From assembly GCA_964450385.1 (NCBI GenBank), contig CAYVEC010000026.1, positions 1-23,842 on the forward strand: a stretch of 23,842 nucleotides of DNA. The letters run 5' to 3'. Of the stretch, positions 12,101 through 21,100 are shown in pieces. The notes under the pieces are model-generated. The model was not told the origin of the DNA, searched no databases, and worked only from the letters and a program-made list of their open reading frames with translations. Position 1 is the first letter of the stretch. Each line of letters starts with the position of its first letter. The position numbers and the translations under genes are program-made. This DNA comes from JAKLFA01 sp964450385 (GTDB lineage Bacteria; Omnitrophota; Gorgyraeia; Zapsychrales; JANLHA01).

Positions 12101-15100
12101 TCCACGACCGGCCGGGCCGGCGTTTCAACGAGCCCATCCTCAGCAGTAAAAATAACTCGAACGACCCGACGTCCCGGCGGCAAGATCAAGGACGCCCGAA
12201 CTCCATGACGCGTAGCGTCAGGAAAATGTTCCGCGAGATCGTCTGGTCTCTTTCCGTCAAGCCCCAAGATCAAGGCCTGCCGCCCCGGATCATCAGGCCG
12301 GATATAGACCAGATCCCTCTCCAACAAAGTCCCTGCCACCCTAAACCATTTAATGAAATACACGACCGACGGAGAATCAGTCCTCTCGCTCGCCGGGACC
12401 CCAGCGCGTGACTCCAAGTCTGAGAGCTGATCAAGGGCGAAGTCTGATACAACGCGAAGTGGATACCAGACAATATCGATCCCCGAGGCGAGGAGCGCTT
12501 CTTCCGGAATGACAGCGCCACCCATCCCCTGAAATTCGATCTCCTCCGGGCTTCGGCCTGCCGCCAAACGGCACACGACCCTCCTCTGCAGGCTCGCGAC
12601 ATTCCATCCGTCAGGATATTCATCCAAGAAAGATCTTAACCGTCGGGCGATTTCAGGATGCTCTGACTGAAACGCCTCACCGATCGATGATGCGCTAAAT
12701 CGAACGAGGCCAAGACAAGAGCCTGTCTCTCCTCTATAAAAAACATGGACGGCACAGGCATACGACTGTTTGTCACACGACCCATCTTCCTGCACCTGAA
12801 CATCATAACGCCGTTCTTTTCTATGAACAGGCCCGGTCTGTTCATCGCGCGAGGGATCGGAATTGAGCAAAAGCCAAACAAGGCCTTCAGGCATCCAAAA
12901 TTTAACACACTGGGGGACCGTGCGCGATGATACCGCGTTCGCTGTCGCCTTAAGGATCGTAATCTCCTCCGCTGGTCGGCTGATCATGCCGCGATCCGCT
13001 GGGCACGCACCATACTGATCCATGATGTCCCGAGAACGGATGATCTCATGACTAAAAGTTTCCATGACCGGGCAAGCATCACGCGCCGCGACAACGCGAT
13101 CGTTCGCTGGGATGAGAGCATCCCCTGTCATTTCTCTCACGGTGCCATACTCAATGGTATCGGCCTCATCAAGAAGGGTATCGACTCGCCCTGACGCGGC
13201 GAGAATAGCCTCCCTGACCTCATCGACCACCTCCGGATGCTCGCGCCGCCAGTCAATTAGCCGCCCGTAATGCAGAGCGTTCGCGATAGAAAACGGCTTC
13301 CCATATTCATGAAGGCCATCCATCTCGGCGATAAGATGATCGAACATGTCCCTAAGGCCGTCCCCGATCTCCGCAAGGCGAGTCCACAGCGCGGCATGAT
13401 GATTTAAGACGTGCGGGGCACAGATAGCCGCTGTCAGATTCTGAAGAATCCGGGACGTCTGACCGAGCTCAGCGATCTCGCCGAATCCATACTCGAGCCG
13501 CGCGTATTCCTCCCCGCGCAGCGGCTCGGCGGCCCGGATCTTGCGCTCATCCCCCCACACATTTGCAACCTTTGTTGTCTTCTTCTGCCGGATCCTTCGA
13601 TCGCTGATACACATCAAGACCACGACGATCATTACTAATCGGGACTTGATTTTTATATGCACAAACCCTTCTCTGGAAAAACGGCTGATCGGCAGCCCAA
13701 TGTTCTCCTGAACAGAGATCACGCAGTCCGCCCGAAGCCCTCGCGATAACAATGTCTCGACGATACGATGCTGAACCGCCGCGCTGTCTGAAGGGCGCGT
13801 GGCATATTCATAAAATCTCACATACGCGCCGCCTCGGCTGTGATCGATCACCGACCGCGGATCCAAAGTGTTGCCCGCATCGCGGACAAAGTCCTGCTGT
13901 TTTTTAAAACAGATCACCCCGCCGCTGTAGTCAATATACTCTGTGTCCGGCGAAACGACCTCGACCTCAAGGCCCATCGGCAGGCCGAGGATCCGGGCCC
14001 GAGCCTCTTGTGTCCTGATCCAGACCGGATCAATCCCTAGCGCCGCGGCCTGCTCGGCCCCGGGGAGATCCGCTTCAGGATCACTGGACGCCAGAACGTC
14101 CGGCGCCATTAGTCTCGTCACCCCGTGCGGCGCAGGATTAAGCACCGGCACGAGCAAGGGGATCGTCGCCGCGGCATGGCCGAGCCATTCGGGCGCCATG
14201 CGTCTCATCACATCAACCGCCTCCGCGATCCACGGCACGAACGCCGCAGCCAAAAGACACCCGGCCCCGATGCCGACGATCACCTCGACGCATGTCATCA
14301 TCCCAAAACCCCGGACCCGCCCCCGTCGTTTCACTGCTCTCCAAAAAGCCTTCTGCTGTCGCCGGCTGTATTCATACTGTCGTAAGCGCCTGGCCGCCTC
14401 AGGGTCGCGCGGCGTCTTTTGCCGGCGCGTAACACGCATCCGCTCGCGGCTCATAGATTCCATCCATTGACCACAAGCGTTCCTAAAAACATATCGCCCC
14501 CGATCATCGATATATTCGTAATATTCGCTTTCATCAAGCGTCTCAATATCACACTCTACCCGATCGCCAACAACATTCGCCGCCTCAGCCCAATCGATCG
14601 GTCGCGGCATCTCAGCTCCCGGTTCTTGACGGGCTAATTGAAACATCCCGATAAAAGCACAGCCCAGGACGATAACCACGAAACAGACCGCAGCGAGCGC
14701 CGGGCTGAAGGCCAGAAGGCCTGCCGCGATGATCATCCCGGCTGAGATAGCAACGAGGACTTCAGAACATGTCATCGAATGAAATTCGGATCGATCCGGC
14801 CCGTTCTCCCCGCGGGCTTCCTTTAAAATACATCCTGCCAACACCTCCCGCTGGGCCGCATCGAGGCCGAAGTCATGACCGATCGCGCAGATCAGGACCG
14901 GCAGGTCCTCGCGGATCCAGTGAGCGCGAGCCCGAGCCCGCGAGCAGACATCCCTCAAGACCCGACGGGTATAGTCATAGGGCCGGCAGGACAGGATCCA
15001 GAGATCGTTGAGATTTGTCATTCTTAAAAGATCAATGTAATGCAGAGCTGCCTCAAAAACAGGATTCGGAACTTTGACATCAGGATTACTCAGGGAAGGA

Positions 15101-18100
15101 ACACGCCGGGGGATACGGCTCACGAGATAAAGCCGCGCGTACCAAACAGCCCGCTGTTGAGGCGACCCGCGGAGTTGATGGGAGGATCGAACACATTCCA
15201 AGAACGTCTGGTTAAAGACCGCGCTGCAATCCACCGGGTACAGGCTCACAAGCTCGGCGTCAACGATCCGGTCGCGATACAAGGCGGTCAGCCGATGCCA
15301 CAACTCTGCGGTTTCTGCGATCTCGGATATGCGGCCAACGGCCTTTTCAACCGATCCCTTGTTCTCCCAAAAAGCAGCCTTTACTGCCTGCCGCCGCATC
15401 TGTTTGATCCCGTCATAATCCGGTTCATGGCCCACCTCCTCAAAGATCGGCAGGTCCAGCACCGTTCGCACAGCGGGCCAGGCCCGGCCCTGTTTTAACA
15501 GATCAAGGATCTTCACACACGCCTCCCCGATCTTGACAGGACGCTCAGCCGCCTCCCGGCGCATCTCATTGAGACGGATCCGCTGGAGATGAAAAAGGAT
15601 CCGTCGGGCGCTCTTCTCGCGGCGATAGGCCCACTCCTCAGCCATGCGGGCATAGACCGCCGCGGTGCGGATGTGCCGGTCGCCATAGGCCAAGGCCCCG
15701 GACGCGGCGCCGATCAATGACGTGATCGTGACCTTTTCTTCATTCTCAGGACTGTCCCCCATCAGTTCCAGACAGCGGCCGAGCCACCCCTCGATCCTCT
15801 CGCGATCCTGGGACGCAAGGACGCCCTGGCTCTCGCGCAATGCCTCGGATGCCCGATAGGCGAACTCCTCAACGGCGCGCATCTTCTGAATGTCGCCGAG
15901 CTCAAAATCGATCCGATGATCCATCGAGGCAAACGATTCCCAAAGCGACCTCATCCGGTCGTCTGACTCAACGAGTACAGGATATTTCGCTCCGCCGGTC
16001 CGTTTGTAGCGGCTGTTTCTCATCCACCGGCCCTGCCGGTCGGAAGCCGCATAATAATACGGCCGACGCTCGCGCTTGCTCAGACGCCATTCCAAGAGAT
16101 CGGCCCGAGCCTGATCGAGATGACGCAATTTACCGAACAGGATCGCCCAGTGGGCATTCGGCTCCCTCTTCGCGGCAAGGAACGCCACGATCGCCGCCAT
16201 CCCCACACCCCTCATGCGGCGCGCCCGGCCGCCTTCAACCCGCCACAGCATGCTGCCGCCGGCGAGCTCAAGGGCGGCAAGGTCCGCGGCCTGAGGGAGA
16301 CAATACCGCTGCGGCAGATGCTCGAGGGCCAAGTCAAGGATCCGGTCGGCAAGATCTTCCGATCCCGCCGCGGCAGACGGCTCATCTGCCGGATCCGTCT
16401 GCATGCGTTGTGATAATTGTTCGACGAGCGTCTCATCACACCCCAAAAGATCCACAAAATATTCTTTTAACGGGATCTCATCCGGCAACAACGATCGCAC
16501 GGATCCGTGTTCTTTCCTCTTCGCAAGGGCCGATGACAAAAATCCCGGGCAATGGGAATACACCGCATGAACCGCCCGGCCCCATGCCTCATCGATCTGA
16601 CTGATCCGGTGGATCAGCACAGAGAGATGGAGCAGGGAGATCTTCTCCGCCGCGGTGCCGCAGGAGCGGAAGAGGTCGCCGAGCCGAACCAGGTCAGCCA
16701 CGGCCTTCTCGCGCTCGGCATCACTCCTGATCAGGCCTTCGTCATCGACAGTCGTTAAATACGCGATCACCGCGTCAATATCGTCACGCTCGACGAAAAG
16801 ACGTTTTTTATCTTCAACAATTTTTTCCAGGGCCAAGAAGATGGCATACATCATCCGATACTGATTGAGGGTTTCGGCCCGGCCGAAGACCTGAACCATT
16901 TCCTCAATACCCATAACGCGCACAAACTCCGCGGCCTCATCAACCGCGCCTCGCCAATGATCCCGCCCCACAGCGGGCCGGATGAGGATCTCACGAAAAC
17001 GGATCGGGCGGGCCAGGGCCTGATCATAACCCGTGTCGCTCAGGGGGGTCAATCCCTGAGGGACATCACGAGTGAAACACTGGTCCATCATCTCCTCTAC
17101 CTCCGCCGTGCTCCGTCCGGCGATCAGCGCCTCGGCTTCCTGGAGGGCCCGCACCTTAATCTCATGATGGATCATAAAAAGGTTCACGGCGAACGAGCGC
17201 AGGCCAAAATAATCCACCCAAGGATGGTTGACCGTTGACCGGAATTCCGCCTGCAGCCGTTGATCGAGGAGCGGGTCGCGCTGAAGATTCACGGCCCGGG
17301 CCGCAAGCGGCGCATCCGCGACCCGACGGCGTTTCAGATCCGCCTCAAGATACCCATAGGATGCGAGACGTTCGATGTCCCGCGCGAAACGATCGGCCAT
17401 CGCCTGAGAGGCAAAAAAGATCTCGATCCGTTCATCCCCCGGAACCTGTCCGACCAATAAGCGCGTCCAGATCCAACCGCCGGCCGGGGCCTGAGGAAGA
17501 AGATCCGTCAGCGCATAGGCATCGACGATCACAAGCTGCCGCGCGCCGATCGCGTCAACGAGGGTATAGCGCCGGGCCTCGAACACCGGAACATATTTTT
17601 TCCGCCCCACCCGCGCCCGGATCCGGCGTTCCAAAACCGATGCCTCACCGTCTGTCGAAGCGAGCGAAGCGAGCATCCCGTGATCCGCGGCGGTATAATG
17701 CCAACCGCCCGAGTCACGCGCCAGCCGCTCGCCGGATCGCCTGTTACGCGCGTTGGCCTCTCGCCACTCAGACACAACGCTCTCTTCAACAACAGGAAGC
17801 TCGGCAACAAGATCGTAACGCCCCCTCGCTCCCGGGCACTCGTTCGATCGAAGGCGCAACGCCGGGATCCTTGCGAAATTCCACATGAGCCGCTCGGATG
17901 TGCCCACAATACAGAACGTGACCGGCGCAGCAAATTCAAGCCACATACCAATCAAGACCGCGAGCGAACCCAGGCCATGACCTGCCTGAGGAAGGTTCGG
18001 AAAGACGCCATCGATCTGAACCGTGCCCTCCTTGTGCTGGTAAAAGGCAAAGCCGCCCTCGGCGCGGCCCTCTCGAAAATGATCGCCATTCTCTGTACTG

Positions 18101-21100
18101 TGACTGCCTTCCGTCCCTTGATGCGGCGCCGCCACATCACGATGCCGCAGAGTCACCAAAACAATGTGCCCATCGAGTCCCGTCAAACGGACCCGGTTAA
18201 ATATGAAATAATACCCGGCCGTAAAGAAGTCCCGGACCGCGGCCTCCTCCTCAGCCCCCAGTTCAGCCGCATGAACGACAGACTGTCCGCTGCCCAACAT
18301 CCCCGGGTCAGTTGTCGTGATCACCTTTTGAGCCTTGATCTGTCCGGTGATGCGTGATTCAGCGTGCGAGAGAAGCCGCCGTTCCATCCCGACAACGATC
18401 TTAAGATACGCACGCTCGCGCCCGGTGCCATTCTGCCAGGAGGCATCCTTCAGGGCCCGTGAAACAAGACAACGGATCCCACACGCCAGCGCCTTCTGGG
18501 GCGCCCGTTCAGCAACCGCGATGACTGTGATCCGGTCCCGATCATGAATCCCTAATTCTCTCAGATTCTGCGCCGCCCCTCCCGTGACCTCGCGGTCCTC
18601 GCCCGGTTTCGCGAATGACACCTTCACCCCAAGGATCTGTTCAATGTATTGACAAAACTCAGCGATACGGAGTGCCGCGACGGGATGCATGCCCTTCGGA
18701 TTAGAGAACCGGATCGTCCTCTCCGTTCTGAAGGGTTCATACGCGGCAAGATCTTCGGCGCCGATCTCTCCCGTTCCCATCAAAAACGGACTGAAGCGCT
18801 CGGCGCGTGGCAGGATCGTCCAGCCCTGTCTCGACTTGATCGGCATCATCAGCGAAAAACAAGAACCCCTCGATGTCGTTCGATAGGTGATCTCCCCGCC
18901 CACCTTACGTGCAAGAATCCGTGATTCATATAATCCAAGCCCGCCGAGCCCGAGCCGCTCCTTCTGAACCGTCAGTCCAGGCACAAACGGCAGCTCGGCA
19001 GACTCAGCGGCGATAAATTTAATAACCTCCCCCTCGGACATCCGCCTCGCCTGGGCCGAGCCATTCCCATGTCCCATAAAATGATCCTTAACAAGACAAA
19101 TGCACGGGGTCCCGCTCATCGGCCCCTCAACCACAAGACCAAACTTCGCTGCGGCCATCAAGGCCCGCGCGAGACCGGCGAGATCCACCCCTGGCCCGTG
19201 GTCCTCAACCTCCGCGACAAGATATTCATCGCGTGTTGTAAAACGGACCCATGCCCCGTGCCCATACTTGAGCGCGTTAACCACAAATTCCGTTAAGACG
19301 GCAACAACGACACCTCCTTCTTTAGGCGTGAGCGACGCCTCTGAAGAAACGCCGTCATACGCGACTCTGATCCCTTGATATCCAGAAAGGTCAACCGCCT
19401 CCTGAAACGCGGCTTCGATCGTTGAATCCTGGCCAAGGTCCGAGGCCCCTCTTTGTTGAAAGGCCTTAAGACGATAATCCGTTTCCGCGAACATCGCCGG
19501 GTCGCTCGAGGCATCCTCCCCATCCTCACCCAAGACCTTTCGGTCAAGTTGAGCCAGCCGCCGCCTGATCATCTCACCTCGGTCTTTTTCACCGTCAGTT
19601 TCAACCTTCGCCTTTTTTAGAGTAGGAGCATCCTTCTTCACACACTTCACCTCAAACACAGTTCCCGAAACCGGCGACTTAAACGCGAGCCCTGAATCCA
19701 CCGGCACGCCCTTCGGAGCGCCAGGCAGACGGATCATAATAAGAAAATCCGTGTCGTTGATACCGGCCACCTCATGAAGCAGGACACGATTGCCAATAAA
19801 TTCATCATGCGGCGTCCACGTCACTTCACCCAATGCGCCATATTTCGCCACAAAGGCGTCACGCTTTTCATCAAAAAGCCGTCGCGTGTCACTGTCTAAA
19901 GCTGTTCCATTCTGCGCCTCCGGAACAAAACGGATCTCGACCTGAACCGGCGCAAACAACTGAGGTCCTTCTTCATTACCGTTGGTACGTCGCTGCGATC
20001 CTTGCCGGACTGCCCGGCCGTTATCAGAATGATCCTCTGTGGTTGCCGAGGCCGCTGGAGCAGCCGGCGGCGCCACCGTTCGACGCCATTCCGCAGCCAC
20101 GAGCGGATCAACATGTTCACGAAGCATATAATCCCGGCACGTCTGTGTCCGATGATCTACGAATGATTCCATGGCTGATAATACCAGCCGGCCAGCAGCC
20201 CACCGTTCGGCGAAGACCGCCTCAATGAAAGCCCCGCGTATTTCCGCGGCATGACCCTGCGCCTTAGCCGCCTCAAGAAGCGTGATGATCTCTTGGGGAT
20301 CACTCGAGCCGTCGGTGAGCGACCGGTACAGCGATCCTCCCTTAACCCGGTCTTCAGAGAAAAATTTCATCCAGGTAAAGGTCTTGCCCGATTGAGAAAA
20401 ATTAAAAACCCACGCCGGAATACGGACAAAATATCGGGCCGCCAACTCGATAGGCGCACGCACCAAGGCATTCAAGATCATATAGATCAGGATATCGTTC
20501 GGACGGCCGTGGTCGTTGGCCACAGACCCCATGAGGTGGTGAAGAAATTCAAACTGACCGGCCCGGGCTAACGCGCGCGCCGAGGCGCGGCTCAACACCC
20601 TCATCGCGCCTTCACCATGGACCATGTGAATAAACGTCATGAACCTCTCCCGGTCCATCAGTGTCTCAAGCTGAGAATCAAAGGCGGCGCTAAAGACCCG
20701 GTCGATCCGGGCTAAGAGGGCATCAAAATCCTGATACATCTCCTGACCATCCTCTTGCTTTTGATGAAAGTGCGGGTCATGCCAATAGCGTTGACCGAGC
20801 GCAGCCACGATCCGCATCGTCACGATATAGTCCGCTCCGACCCCGGATTCCAGCCCGTGCACCGCCTCAACCGCCACCCCTGCCTGCTCGGCGAGATCCG
20901 CCTCAGAGATACCGATCGCCTCGCGTAAAAAGCCCGCCACAGCCCCGGCCCCTCTCACCTTAAGAACATCATCGAGCTTGGCAAAGAACGCCGCTGACGC
21001 GCTGACCTTATCCTGGGCCGTGGTCTTCACGGACTTCTGCATCGGTCCCTTTGTCGCCTCTCCCGCCGGCTTTTTTCGGACCGCCGGCGTCGATGCCGCG

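Larger units (their letters stand above)
2098..19503 (-). repeat. Recurring D-x-(A/G)-M inter-domain linker, 16 copies
   Basis: In protein order the copies are: DPAM 19492-19503, DPGM 18298-18309, DHGM 17674-17685, DRGM 12985-12996, DSAM 12091-12102, DHAM 11536-11547, DGAM 9877-9888, DGAM 8683-8694, DHAM 8074-8085, DGAM 7399-7410, DPAM 7375-7386, DQGM 6628-6639, DGAM 5887-5898, DGGM 4669-4680, DPAM 3370-3381 and DYAM 2098-2109. Most are followed by a hydrophobic residue, usually Val, Leu or Ile, and then Ser, Gly, Ala or charged residues. They fall between recognised domains (GNAT/unknown, HEAT/CheR, HEAT/UPF0489, UPF0489/methyltransferase, methyltransferase/methyltransferase, methyltransferase/GT, GT/transferase) and not inside motifs. 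Function unknown; a flexible joint, a cleavage site or a fossil of module fusion are all possible. Confidence 0.75.

Noticed and set aside
12600..14100. A histidine kinase DHp-like helix in the helical stretches around 13350
   Set aside because: The helices contain His residues but no H-E/D-x-(K/R)-(N/T)-P-type box, and no HATPase follows directly.
15840..16604. A 254-codon plus-strand ORF
   Set aside because: Low-complexity Arg/Pro/Ser-rich product antisense to the giant frame, with no domain and no ribosome binding site that stands out.
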